Part shown: positions 7,248-16,506 of the stretch, in pieces
How the letters are laid out: every line of letters starts with the position of its first letter
Numbering within the stretch: the stretch's first letter is position 1
DNA from: Variovorax paradoxus
GTDB taxonomy: Bacteria > Pseudomonadota > Gammaproteobacteria > Burkholderiales > Burkholderiaceae_C
Length of the DNA stretch: 64,000 nucleotides
Reading direction: 5' to 3'
Assembly (NCBI RefSeq): GCF_009498455.1
Contig: NZ_CP045644.1
Span: 6,203,001 to 6,267,000, forward strand
Position numbers and translations under genes: made by a program
Notes under the pieces: generated by a model
The model's input: the letters and a program-made list of their open reading frames with translations, nothing else
Told to the model about the DNA's origin: nothing
Database searches by the model: none

Positions 7248-9716
7248 TCAGGGCATGCGGTGGCGCCAGTAACGCAGGTCGAGCGCGCGTTCACAGCTCA
7301 CCTCGGCCGGCGTCGCGCTTGCCCAATGGGCGGCACCGCAGCGCGGGCTGTCGATCACCCGCACGCCGCGCTCGACGTAGCGCGCCACCACCTCGGGCGC
7401 CGGGTGGCCGAAGCGGCTGCGGTAGCCGGCCTGGACCAGCGCGATGCGCGGGCGCACGGTGTCGAGCAATGCCTCGCTCGACGAAGTCTTGCTGCCGTGG
7501 TGAGGCACCAGCAGCACATCGGCCTGCAGCCCCGGCGTGCGCGCCACCAGCGCGGCCTCCTGCAGCCGCTCGATGTCGCCGGCCAGCAGCGCCGTGGCGC
7601 GGCCATTGCCGATGCGCAGCACGCACGACACGGCATTGGGCCGCGTGAAGCTACGGTAGTCGCTGTCATAGGGAAACAGCAGCTCGAAATCGACGCCGTC
7701 CCAGGTCCAGCGCTGGCCGGCCTCGCATCGGCGCGCGGGGCGCAGCGCCTGCAGCGGATGCCCGGCCTCGATAGAGCTCAGCAGCGCGGCTTGCGGCTGC
7801 ATGGCGAGCACGGCGGGCGCGCCGCCTGTGTGGTCGATGTCGCGGTGGCTGAGCAGGAGCATGTCGAGCCGTTCGCCCCGCGCGCGCAGCAAGGGCACGA
7901 GCACGCGATGGCCCGCATCGCTGTCGAGCCCGTAGCGCGGGCCGGCGTCGTACAGCAGGCTGTGCGTGGCGGTGCGCACGAGCACCGCGTTGCCCTGCCC
8001 GATATCGGCGGCGAGCAGATCGAACTCGCCCACCGCGGGCCGCGCCGGCTGCCACAGCAGCACCGGCAACAGCAGCGGCAGGCCAAGCGCGCGCATCGAC
8101 CACGGCAAGCGCATCGCCAGCAGCACGCCACCCGCCACACCCCCCGCGGCCAGCCACGGCGGTGGCGCGGCCATCGACAGCGTGGCGAATGGCAGGCCGG
8201 CGAACGCCTGCAACAACAAGGCGAACAGCTTCACGGCGCCGGCGGCCACGTCCCACAACGGCGGCACCGCCACGCCGAGCATCGCCAGCGGCGTGATCAC
8301 CAGCGTCACCCACGGGATTGCGATCGCATTGGCCACGAGCCCGACGGCCGACACCTGCTGGAACAGCAGCAGGCTCAAGGGCGCGAGCGCCAGTGTGATG
8401 GTCCATTGCTCGCGGAAGAAGCGACGCAGCCGCGTGAGCGCCCCCATCTTGCCCTCGCCCGGCACGGCCGTCGCCGAGGCGAAGAGCACCGCCACCGCCA
8501 CGAAGCTGAGCCAGAAGCCGGCCTGCAGCAGCGCCCACGGATCGGCGGCCACCACGACCGCGGCCGTCAGCAACCAGACATGCGGCCACGGCCAGCGCCT
8601 GCCCGTCAGACGCAGCAGCGCCACGGCCGCGAGCATCCACACCGTGCGCTGCGAGGGCACGCCCCATCCGCTGAAGAGCGCATAGAGCGCGGCCAGCAGC
8701 ACACCGCCCGCGAGTGCGGCCTGCTGCGCGGGCAGCCACAGCATGAGCCGGCTGCTGCGCCGCCAGAGCGCGCCCACGACATGCGCCGCGAACCACGCGA
8801 ACAAGGTGATGTGCAGGCCCGAGATCGACATCAGGTGCGCCACGCCCGTGGCGCGGAACACGTCCCAGTCGGCGCGGTCGATGGCGCCCTGGTCGCCCGT
8901 GACCAGCGCGGCGATCACGCCGGCCTGTCGCCGGTCGTCCACGCGGGCGAAGACGTCATCGCGCACGGCCTCGCGTGCCCGCTCGATCGGATGCAGCCAC
9001 GTGGTGCCCAACAGCTGCGGCGCGGGTTCGCGTGCGCCGACGCGCACATGGCCCTGGGCATGCACGCCCTGCTCCCATGCCCACAGCTCGCTGTCAAAAC
9101 CGTGCGGGTTGAGGTTGCCGTGTGGCGCGCGCAGGCGCACGGTCAGTTGCCAGCGCTGGCCGGCGTGCACTTCGCCCACCGTGCGGGCGGTGGACGCGCG
9201 CCGCTCGACGGGCTGCTCCCATACGCCGCTGTGTTCGCCGTACCAGGCGAGCGCGATGCGCGATGGCACAGTCGGCGGCGCAGTGTCAGGTGAAGCCTCG
9301 GCCCATTGCGCCGCCTCCACATCGAAACGGAAGCGTGTTCCGATCTCGCTGTGCTGCGGCATCTGCGAGACCACGCCCGTGAGCCGCAGGTCCCGCCCTT
9401 CGAGCTGCGGCTCTAACGCCCCGTTCGCATAGGCCGTCGCACGCCATCCAGCGAGCCCTGCACCGGCCATCGCGCCGCATGCCAGCGACAGCATCAGCAC
9501 GATCAGCCGGCCTCCACGCCACCGCCACAACAGCCAGCCACCGCCGAGCCCCACGAGCAGCAATGCGGCGTAAACGCCTGCGTGCCACAGCTGCGGCTGG
9601 CGCAGCTGCAAGGCCGCGCCGAGCAGCGTGCCGCCGAGCGCAACAAAGGCCCCCGACCCGCCCGCCACCGCGCCGGACGCACGCCGCGACCGACCTCCAG
9701 ACACCTCTGAAACCAT
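7248..9716 (-). CDS. comEC: DNA internalisation-related competence protein ComEC/Rec2
   Basis: About 822 residues. Polytopic inner-membrane channel for single-stranded DNA uptake in natural transformation. Domain order is standard: N-terminal hydrophobic DUF4131-like segment, central Competence domain with many membrane segments (including GVAHLMSISGLHITLFAW), then a C-terminal metallo-beta-lactamase-like domain with SHRDIDHTGG as the metal motif and LVPHHGSKTSSS. The start MVSEVSGG at 9716 is preferred; one 24 bases upstream (9740) is in frame. It lies inside the ligase/transglutaminase cluster, divergent from the transglutaminase-DUF2126 gene by about 120 bp. No link between ComEC and that pathway is known to me. 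Confidence 0.93.
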   Translation of the reverse strand: MVSEVSGGRSRRASGAVAGGSGAFVALGGTLLGAALQLRQPQLWHAGVYAALLLVGLGGGWLLWRWRGGRLIVLMLSLACGAMAGAGLAGWRATAYANGALEPQLEGRDLRLTGVVSQMPQHSEIGTRFRFDVEAAQWAEASPDTAPPTVPSRIALAWYGEHSGVWEQPVERRASTARTVGEVHAGQRWQLTVRLRAPHGNLNPHGFDSELWAWEQGVHAQGHVRVGAREPAPQLLGTTWLHPIERAREAVRDDVFARVDDRRQAGVIAALVTGDQGAIDRADWDVFRATGVAHLMSISGLHITLFAWFAAHVVGALWRRSSRLMLWLPAQQAALAGGVLLAALYALFSGWGVPSQRTVWMLAAVALLRLTGRRWPWPHVWLLTAAVVVAADPWALLQAGFWLSFVAVAVLFASATAVPGEGKMGALTRLRRFFREQWTITLALAPLSLLLFQQVSAVGLVANAIAIPWVTLVITPLAMLGVAVPPLWDVAAGAVKLFALLLQAFAGLPFATLSMAAPPPWLAAGGVAGGVLLAMRLPWSMRALGLPLLLPVLLWQPARPAVGEFDLLAADIGQGNAVLVRTATHSLLYDAGPRYGLDSDAGHRVLVPLLRARGERLDMLLLSHRDIDHTGGAPAVLAMQPQAALLSSIEAGHPLQALRPARRCEAGQRWTWDGVDFELLFPYDSDYRSFTRPNAVSCVLRIGNGRATALLAGDIERLQEAALVARTPGLQADVLLVPHHGSKTSSSEALLDTVRPRIALVQAGYRSRFGHPAPEVVARYVERGVRVIDSPRCGAAHWASATPAEVSCERALDLRYWRHRMP

Positions 9717-9837
9717 GATGCAAACCCTCCCCCAATCCACGCTCGATGGCGCGTTAATTGCTTGGCAACTGGGCTAGTATGCGTCTCACCAGAGACATCT
9801 TTTCGATGCAACCTCGCTGCACTGCACGCCCCTACGC

Positions 9838-12800
9838 ATGTCCATTCACGCCGCACTCCACCACGTCACCCACTACACATACGACCGCCTGGTGCAGTTG
9901 GGCCCGCAAGTCGTGCGACTGCGCCCCGCGCCCCATTGCCGCAGCAATGTGATCTCGTACTCGCTGCGGGTCGAACCGGCCGAGCACTTCGTCAACTGGA
10001 TGCAGGACCCGTTCGCCAACTACCAGGCGCGGCTCGTGTTCCCCGAGAAAACGCGCGAGTTCAAGGTCACGGTCGACCTCGTGGTCGAGATGGCGGTCTA
10101 CAACCCCTTCGACTTCTTTCTCGAGCCGCAGGCCGAGAACTTCCCGTTCAAGTACACGGCCTCGCAGGCCGAAGAACTGGCGCCCTACCTCGTGGCCGAC
10201 CCGGTCACGCCGCTGCTGGAGGCCTACCTCGACAAGGTCGATCGCAAGGAGCAGCGCACCATCGACTTCCTGGTCGGCATCAACCAGCAGGTGCAGCAGG
10301 ACGTCAACTACCTCATCCGCATGGAGCCCGGCGTGCAGACGCCGGAAGAAACGCTCACCAACGGCAGCGGCTCGTGCCGCGACTCGGGCTGGCTGCTGGT
10401 GCAACTGCTGCGCCACATGGGCCTGGCCGCGCGCTTCGTGTCGGGCTACCTGATCCAGCTCACGCCCGACGTGAAGGCGCTCGACGGCCCGAGCGGCACC
10501 ACGGTCGACTTCACCGACCTGCACGCCTGGTGCGAGGTGTTCCTGCCGGGCGCCGGCTGGATCGGCCTGGATGCCACGTCGGGCCTCATGGCCGGCGAAG
10601 GCCACATTCCGCTGGCCTGCACGCCCTCGCCATCGAGCGCCGCGCCCATCGAGGGCGGCGTCGACGAATCCGAGGTCGAGTTCAGCCACGAGATGAAGGT
10701 CACGCGCATCTACGAATCGCCGCGCGTCACCAAGCCCTACACCGAAGAACAGTGGGCCGAAGTGCTCGCGCTCGGCGACGCGGTCGATGCGCGCCTCGTG
10801 GCCGGCGACGTGCGCCTCACGATGGGCGGCGAGCCCACCTACGTGGCCACCAGCGACCGCGACGCGCCCGAATGGAACACCGACGCGCTCGGCCCCACCA
10901 AGCGCGGCTACGCCACCGAGCTCGTGCACAAGCTGCGTGCCGAGTACGGCCAGGGCGGCTTCCTGCATTTCGGCCAGGGCAAGTGGTACCCGGGCGAACA
11001 ACTGCCGCGCTGGGCGCTGTCGATCTTCTGGCGCGCCGACGGCCAGACGCTCTGGCACGACCCCGAGCTGTTCGCCGACGAGCGCGTGCCCACGCACTAC
11101 ACGAGCGAAGACGCGCGCCGCTTCACCACCGTGCTGGCGCACAAGCTGGGCCTCACCGAGCGCTACATGCAGCCCGGCTACGAAGACACCTATTACTACC
11201 TCTGGCGCGAACGCCGTCTGCCGGTGAACGTCGACCCCTTCGACTCCAAGCTCGACGACGAACTCGAACGCGTGCGCCTGCGCCGCGTGTTCACGCAGAA
11301 GCTCGACGCCGTCATCGGCTACATGCTGCCCATCGAGCCCGGCAACGCAAATGCCGATGCCCCCGTGCTCGCCGGCCCCGGCTGGAAGACCGGCCCGTGG
11401 TTCCTGCGCGACGACCGCCTGTTCCTGATCCCGGGCGATTCGCCCATGGGCTATCGCCTGCCGCTCGACTCGCAACCGTGGGCCAGCAAGGGCGACTACC
11501 CGTACCTCATCGAGCGCGACCCGACCGCGCCGCGCGGCGCCTTGCCGAGCGCGTCCGACTACCGCGCGCGCTATGCCACCGCCACCACGGCAGCCGGCGC
11601 CGAGCTGGGCGACGTGCCCTACACCTTCGGCACGCCGCCCGTGGTGGCCGCGTCGCTGCGCATGCAGAGCCCCGGCGATGCGGCCAAGGGCGATGCGGCA
11701 CAAGGCGATGCAGCAGCAACGGCCGCTGATGCCGGGAGTGCTTCCGCCACACCCGCCACGCGCCAACCGCTGCGCGGCGAATCGGCCCACTGGGTCACGC
11801 GCACCGCACTGTGCGTCGAGGTGCGCGACCCGCGCCGCGCCAACGGCCCTGCGGCCGAGAAGAAGGGCAGCGCCTCGGGCGTGCTCTACGTCTTCATGCC
11901 GCCGCTCGCGCGCCTGGAGGACTACCTCGACCTCGTCGCCGCCATCGAAGCCACCGCGAAACAGCTCGGCGTGCGCATCGTGATGGAAGGCTATCCGCCG
12001 CCGCGCGATCCGCGCCTGAAGATGCTGGCCGTGACGCCCGACCCGGGCGTGATCGAGGTCAACATCCACCCGGCCCACAACTGGAAGGAACTCGTCGACC
12101 ACACCGAGTTTCTCTACAACGCCGCATTCGAAACCCGCCTGTCGGCCGAGAAGTTCATGACCGACGGCCGCCACACCGGCACCGGCGGCGGCAACCACTT
12201 CGTGATGGGCGGCGCCACGCCGGCCGACAGCCCCTTCCTGCGCCGGCCCGAGCTGTTGGCCAGCCTGCTGCTGTACTGGCACAACCACCCGTCGCTGAGC
12301 TATCTGTTCTCGGGCATGTTCATCGGCCCGACGAGCCAGGCGCCGCGCGTGGACGAAGCACGCAACGACCAGGTCTACGAACTCGAAATTGCGCTGAAAG
12401 AAATCGCCAAGAACCGCGAGATCTACGGCCAGAACATGCCCGCATGGCTGGTCGACCGCACGCTACGCAACATCCTGATCGACGTGTCGGGCAACACGCA
12501 CCGCAGCGAGTTCTGCATCGACAAGCTCTACTCGCCCGACTCCAGCACCGGCCGCCTCGGCCTTCTGGAACTGCGCGCGTTTGAAATGCCGCCCCATGCG
12601 CGCATGAGCATCGCGCAACAGCTGCTCATTCGCGCCCTCGTGGCGCGCTTCTGGGACGCGCCGTACGAGGCGCCCGTCACCCGCTGGGGCACCGAGCTGC
12701 ACGACCGCTTCCTGCTGCCGACCTTCGTCAAGATGGATTTCGACGACGTCATCAGCGAGATGCGCCAGGCCGGCTTTGCCTTCGATGCCGACTGGTTCGC

Positions 12801-13368
12801 GCCGCACTTCGAGTTCCGCTTCCCGCTCGTGGGCCAGATGCAATCGATGGGCGTGGAGCTGTCGCTGCGCAACGCGCTCGAGCCCTGGCACGTGATGGGC
12901 GAAGAAGGCTCGGCCGGCGGCACGGTGCGCTATGTCGATTCATCGCTGGAGCGCATCGAGGTCCGCGTGACCGGCCTGAACGAAAGCCGCCACGTCGTCA
13001 CCGTCAACGGCAAGGTGCTGCCGCTGCAGCCCACGGGCGTCACCGGCGAGTTCGTGGCCGGCGTGCGCTACAAGGCCTGGAACCCGCCCTCGGCGCTGCA
13101 CCCGAGCATCCCGGCCCACGCCCCGCTGACCTTCGACCTCGTCGACACCTGGATGAAGCGCTCGTTGGGCGGCTGCCAGTACTTCGTGGCCCACCCGGGC
13201 GGGCTCAACTACGACACCTTCCCGGTCAACGCCTACGAAGCCGAAAGCCGTCGCCACTCGCGCTTCACACGCATGGGCCACACGCCGGGCCTGCTGCGCA
13301 CGCCACCGGCCACCATCGACCTGCCGGGCAGCCGGGAGTTTCCGTTCACGCTGGACTTGCGGCGCTGA
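9838..13368 (+). CDS. Transglutaminase-like protease fused to DUF2126 (COG4196)
   Basis: 1176 residues, no signal peptide. Residues 1-90 form the bacterial transglutaminase N-terminal domain; the papain-like core has all three catalytic residues: Cys in NGSGSCRDSGW (near 182), His in DLHAWCEVF (near 229), Asp in IGLDATSG (near 246). The remaining ~850 residues are DUF2126, opening with TMGGEPTYVATSDRDAPEWN and containing FLHFGQGKWYPGEQLPRW and GGGNHFVMGG. In comparative-genomic work this region is described as a circularly permuted glutamine-synthetase-like ligase. One polypeptide thus joins a predicted peptide cleaver and a predicted ligase. Downstream lies the fused ATP-grasp/alpha-E gene. 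An Ala/Asp-rich linker near 615-650 separates two parts. Confidence 0.93.
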   Translation: MSIHAALHHVTHYTYDRLVQLGPQVVRLRPAPHCRSNVISYSLRVEPAEHFVNWMQDPFANYQARLVFPEKTREFKVTVDLVVEMAVYNPFDFFLEPQAENFPFKYTASQAEELAPYLVADPVTPLLEAYLDKVDRKEQRTIDFLVGINQQVQQDVNYLIRMEPGVQTPEETLTNGSGSCRDSGWLLVQLLRHMGLAARFVSGYLIQLTPDVKALDGPSGTTVDFTDLHAWCEVFLPGAGWIGLDATSGLMAGEGHIPLACTPSPSSAAPIEGGVDESEVEFSHEMKVTRIYESPRVTKPYTEEQWAEVLALGDAVDARLVAGDVRLTMGGEPTYVATSDRDAPEWNTDALGPTKRGYATELVHKLRAEYGQGGFLHFGQGKWYPGEQLPRWALSIFWRADGQTLWHDPELFADERVPTHYTSEDARRFTTVLAHKLGLTERYMQPGYEDTYYYLWRERRLPVNVDPFDSKLDDELERVRLRRVFTQKLDAVIGYMLPIEPGNANADAPVLAGPGWKTGPWFLRDDRLFLIPGDSPMGYRLPLDSQPWASKGDYPYLIERDPTAPRGALPSASDYRARYATATTAAGAELGDVPYTFGTPPVVAASLRMQSPGDAAKGDAAQGDAAATAADAGSASATPATRQPLRGESAHWVTRTALCVEVRDPRRANGPAAEKKGSASGVLYVFMPPLARLEDYLDLVAAIEATAKQLGVRIVMEGYPPPRDPRLKMLAVTPDPGVIEVNIHPAHNWKELVDHTEFLYNAAFETRLSAEKFMTDGRHTGTGGGNHFVMGGATPADSPFLRRPELLASLLLYWHNHPSLSYLFSGMFIGPTSQAPRVDEARNDQVYELEIALKEIAKNREIYGQNMPAWLVDRTLRNILIDVSGNTHRSEFCIDKLYSPDSSTGRLGLLELRAFEMPPHARMSIAQQLLIRALVARFWDAPYEAPVTRWGTELHDRFLLPTFVKMDFDDVISEMRQAGFAFDADWFAPHFEFRFPLVGQMQSMGVELSLRNALEPWHVMGEEGSAGGTVRYVDSSLERIEVRVTGLNESRHVVTVNGKVLPLQPTGVTGEFVAGVRYKAWNPPSALHPSIPAHAPLTFDLVDTWMKRSLGGCQYFVAHPGGLNYDTFPVNAYEAESRRHSRFTRMGHTPGLLRTPPATIDLPGSREFPFTLDLRR

Positions 13369-13404
13369 TTGAAGATTGAAGTGGACTCTGGTCGCACGCA
13401 GCGC

Positions 13405-13560
13405 TCATTTCTTGCTGCGCGCGTTCAGGGTCTTCTTCTTTTCGGAGTTCAACGTCGCCACACCTTGCTCGGTGAACACGTAGAGCGCCCTTCATCGGCC
13501 GCCGCGGCTGATGTTTGTGGTCACAGTTTGTGACCACAAAGCCTCCCACTCCTACGCCGA
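13405..13560 (-). pseudogene. Decayed remnant resembling an ORF6N-domain protein
   Basis: On the leftward strand one frame reads GFVVTNCDHK...RRPMKGAL and then, after a frame change near 13485, LYVFTEQGVATLNSEKKK to a stop at 13405. ORF6N-domain phage and toxin-like proteins carry a comparable block (FVTSN...RR..PYAFTEQGVAML), so this looks like a short broken piece of such a gene. A stop codon (13492-13494) interrupts the second frame. Only about 50 residues remain, with no start and no flanking mobile-element ends. The assignment rests on one short motif and is tentative. Confidence 0.35.
13514..13540. repeat. Perfect 12-bp inverted repeat
   Basis: TTTGTGGTCACA (13514-13525) and its exact complement TGTGACCACAAA (13529-13540) are separated by GTT. 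It could be a dyad operator for the rightward ligase gene starting 131 bp downstream, a hairpin, or a chance product inside the ORF6N-like remnant, where it encodes FVVTNCDHK on the other strand. Confidence 0.6.
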
Positions 13561-13671
13561 GAGTTGAGACATGAAGGCGGCTGGGAAGCACATGGACCTT
13601 CAACGCCTTCATTTCGCCTCGCCGGACCGCTCGCAGGGCCCCGGTGACGGTGATGTGACAATCTCCCCCCT

Positions 13672-16460
13672 GTGGAACCCCTGAACGAATCCCTGTTCGA
13701 CGCCCAGGCCCCGGAGCATCCGGCGGCGCTGGCGTCTTCGCTCGCGCCGGCGGCCCTGCCCGGGCATTTCGACGAATTGCGGGGAGAGGCGACGCCTGCG
13801 GTGCCCTCGCGGCCCCTGCCGGGCGCGGCCCCGGCGCCCGCCGCGGCGCCGCTGCTGTACGACACCGCCGGGGAGCGACCGGCTCCGTCGCAATCGCAAT
13901 CGCAATCGCAGTCACAGTCCTCCTCCCAGTCACAGTCACAGTCGCAAGGACAGGAGTCCTCCCTTCCAGCGACCAGCCCCCCCTCACCCCCGCCTGGAAC
14001 GCCTTCTTCGAACAGCTCGGCCCCGGCGGCTTCAACGACCTGCCGCGGCGTGCGGTCAGCCTCGAGCGGCAGATCCGTGACAACGGCGTCACCTACAACG
14101 TGTACGCCGACGCCAACGGCCCGCAGCGGCCGTGGTCGCTCGACCTGTTCCCGCTGATCGTCTCGCCCGAGAGCTGGGCGCAGATCGAGGACGGTGTGCA
14201 GCAGCGCGTGCGCGTGCTCGACCGTGTGATGGCCGACGCCTACGGTCCGCAGCAGCTGCTGGCCGAAGGCCTGCTGCCGCCGGCGCTGGTGCGCGGCCAT
14301 CCGGGCTATCTGCGCGCGCTGCATGGCGTGAAGCCGGCGGGCGACACCTGGCTGCACATCGCCGCCTTCGACCTCGCACGCGGCCCCGACGGCAACTGGT
14401 GGGTGGTCTCGCAGCGCACGCAGGCGCCTTCGGGCCTGGGCTACCTGCTGGAGAACCGCCTGGCGATCACGCGGCAGTTTCCGCAGGCCTTCGAGGCGCT
14501 GCAGGTGCAGCGGCTGGCCGCCACCTACAGCGCCATGATGGAAGGCCTGCAGCGCATGTGCCCGTCGGGCTCGCCGCCGCACATCGCGCTGCTCACGCCG
14601 GGCCCGTACAACGAGACCTACTTCGAGCACGCCTACCTGGCGCGCTACCTCGGCCTGACGCTGGTCGAGGGCAGCGACCTCACGGTGCGCGACCAGCGCG
14701 TGTACCTGAAAACGCTCCAGGGCCTGCGCCCGGTGCATGGCCTCATCAAGCGGCTCGACGACCAGTTCCTCGACCCGCTGGAGCTGCGCCCCGACTCCAC
14801 GCTCGGCGTGCCCGGCCTGCTGCAGGCGATCCGCGCGGGCAACCTGCTGGTGGCCAACATGCCGGGCTCGGCGTTCCTCGAATCGCCCGCGCTGCTGGGC
14901 TTCTTGCCGGGACTGGCGCTGCGGCTCATCGGCGAGAAGCTCAAGCTGCCGGCACTGCCGACCTGGTGGTGCGGCGAACGCGCCTCGCTCGAAGCCGTGC
15001 TGCCGCAGCTGGGCGAGAGCGCCATCAAGCCGACCTACCCCGGCTTCGAGGGGCGCGCCAGCTTCGACGCGGTGCTCGGCAGCCAGCTCGGCCGCCGCGC
15101 GCTCGACGAATGGGCCGGGCGCATCGTGCGCGAAGGCGATGTCCACACGGTGCAGGGCTACCTGCCGCTGTCGCAGATGCCGACCTGGGCCAGCGACCTC
15201 GGCCCCGGCCACATCGCACCGCGCGCGCTGATGCTGCGCGTGTTCGCGGTGAGCGACGGTCCGCAATCGTGGCGCGTGCTGCCCGGCGGGCTCGCACGCC
15301 TCGCAGGGCCCGATGCGCAGATCGCTTCGATGCAACGCGGCGGCAGCAGTGCCGACGTCTGGGTGCAGACGCACGGCGAGGTCGACCGCACCACGCTGCT
15401 GCAGCCGCACGCCACGCCGGCCTCGCTCGCGCGGCACCGCGCGCCGGTCACCAGCCGCGCGGCCGAGAACATGTTCTGGCTCGGCCGCTACACCGAGCGC
15501 GCCGAGAACGCGGTGCGACTCGCGCGGCTCACGCTCAACCTGCTGGGCAGCGAAGACCAGTCGTCGCGCCCGCTGCTCGAATGGCTGCACCGCATGGCGG
15601 TGCGCAATTCGCTGGTGCCGGCCGAGGCGCCGGGCAGCGCGCCATCACAAGACACCACGCGGGCGACGCATTCGCGCCGCGTGTTCGAGCGCGCACTCAT
15701 CGCCGAGCTGGGCGACGTCGACGACGGCGGCAGCGTGGGCTACAGCCTGCGCAGCATCCGGCAGGCCGCGGCGGCCGTGCGCGAACGGCTGTCGCAGGAC
15801 AACTGGAACCAGATCGTGCGCGCCGAAAGCGACTTCCTGCGGCGCGCGGCCGAGCAGGCCGGCGAAGGCAGCTTTGCGGCCGGCGCCGCCTTGCGCGCGC
15901 TCGAATCCGCCAGCACCGCATTGGCCGCCATGACCGGCGCGCAGACCGACCGCATGACGCGCGACGACGCCTGGCGGCTGCTGTCGATCGGCCGCCACAT
16001 CGAGCGGCTGGCCTTTTTGTCGAGCGCGCTCGAGGCCGGCTTTGCCAACGGCGCCGTGCACGAGGTGAGCGGCTTCGAGGCGATGGTGGCGCTGTTCGAC
16101 AGCACCATCACCTTCCATGCGCGCTACCAGCAGCGCCGCGACGTCGCCACGCTGGTCGACCTGCTGGTGCTCGATGCCGAGAACCCGCGCTCGCTCGCCT
16201 GGGTCACGCAGACGCTGCGCGGGCGCATCGCGCGGCTCGCGGGCAGCGCGCCGGGCAAGCTCACGGCCCTGTCGTACGAGCTGCCCGACCCCGCCACCTG
16301 GACACTCGAACACCTGTGCGCCGCCGGCCCCGGCGCCGACTACCCCGCGCTGGTGCAGCTGCTCGCCACCTGCGAGACCGCGGCGTACCACGTGTCGGAC
16401 GCCATCGGCACGCGCTACTTCACGCTCACGTCCGAATCGCTGCGCTCCGTCGGCGCCTGA
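13672..16460 (+). CDS. ATP-grasp/alpha-E fusion ligase with apparent -1 frameshift
   Basis: The N-terminus is read from GTG 13672 in one frame: MEPLNESLFDAQ..., then GHFDELRG, which matches the HYDEM-type opening of this family. A Ser-Gln hexanucleotide tract follows, and from about 13983 homology continues in the -1 frame (LTPAWNAFFEQLGPGGF, then NGVTYNVYADANG) to a stop at 16460. The heptamer C CCC CCC at 13977-13983 lies precisely at the frame change. The joined product would be about 929 residues: permuted ATP-grasp ligase (about 100-560; LTPGPYNETYFEHAYLARYLG, NMPGSAFLESPALLGFLPGL), then an alpha-E domain from AAENMFWLGRYTERAEN. The rest is intact with normal codon use. Sequencing error, phase variation, programmed frameshifting or recent inactivation all fit. 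Confidence 0.82.
13889..13956 (+). repeat. Degenerate hexanucleotide repeat (CAATCG/CAGTCA) encoding Ser-Gln
   Basis: Ten or more six-base units of CAATCG, CAGTCA, CAGTCG or CAGTCC type in tandem encode a (Ser-Gln)n linker in the N-terminal frame. Related words end the ATP-grasp gene at 5641-5665 and the transglutaminase gene at 18261-18327. Unit length is a multiple of three, so unit gain or loss alone would not shift the frame. Confidence 0.75.
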
Positions 16461-16492
16461 TTCCGCAGACACACCCATACAACGATATTTCG

Positions 16493-16499
16493 AAGGAGG
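16493..16499 (+). promoter_or_regulatory. Strong Shine-Dalgarno AAGGAGG
   Basis: A near-perfect ribosome-binding site seven bases ahead of ATG 16507 fixes the start of the binding-protein gene and suggests high translation. It is markedly stronger than the sites of neighbouring genes. Confidence 0.8.
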
Positions 16500-16506
16500 C
16501 ATTTCC

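Larger units (their letters stand above)
13369..13671. other. 303-bp intergenic stretch with gene remnant and palindrome
   Basis: No intact gene. The leftward strand holds a decayed ORF6N-like fragment and a perfect 12-bp inverted repeat, listed separately. The rightward fused ligase gene starts at its right end (GTG 13672). Confidence 0.6.

Noticed and set aside
13889..13956. CRISPR-like repeat array
   Set aside because: Units are six bases, contiguous and without spacers; it is a coding microsatellite.
13672..14157. A separate 161-residue Ser/Gln/Pro-rich protein
   Set aside because: Its first 40 residues match the N-terminus of the fused ligase family and the rest after the C tract is frame-shifted nonsense; better read as the front of the broken ligase gene.
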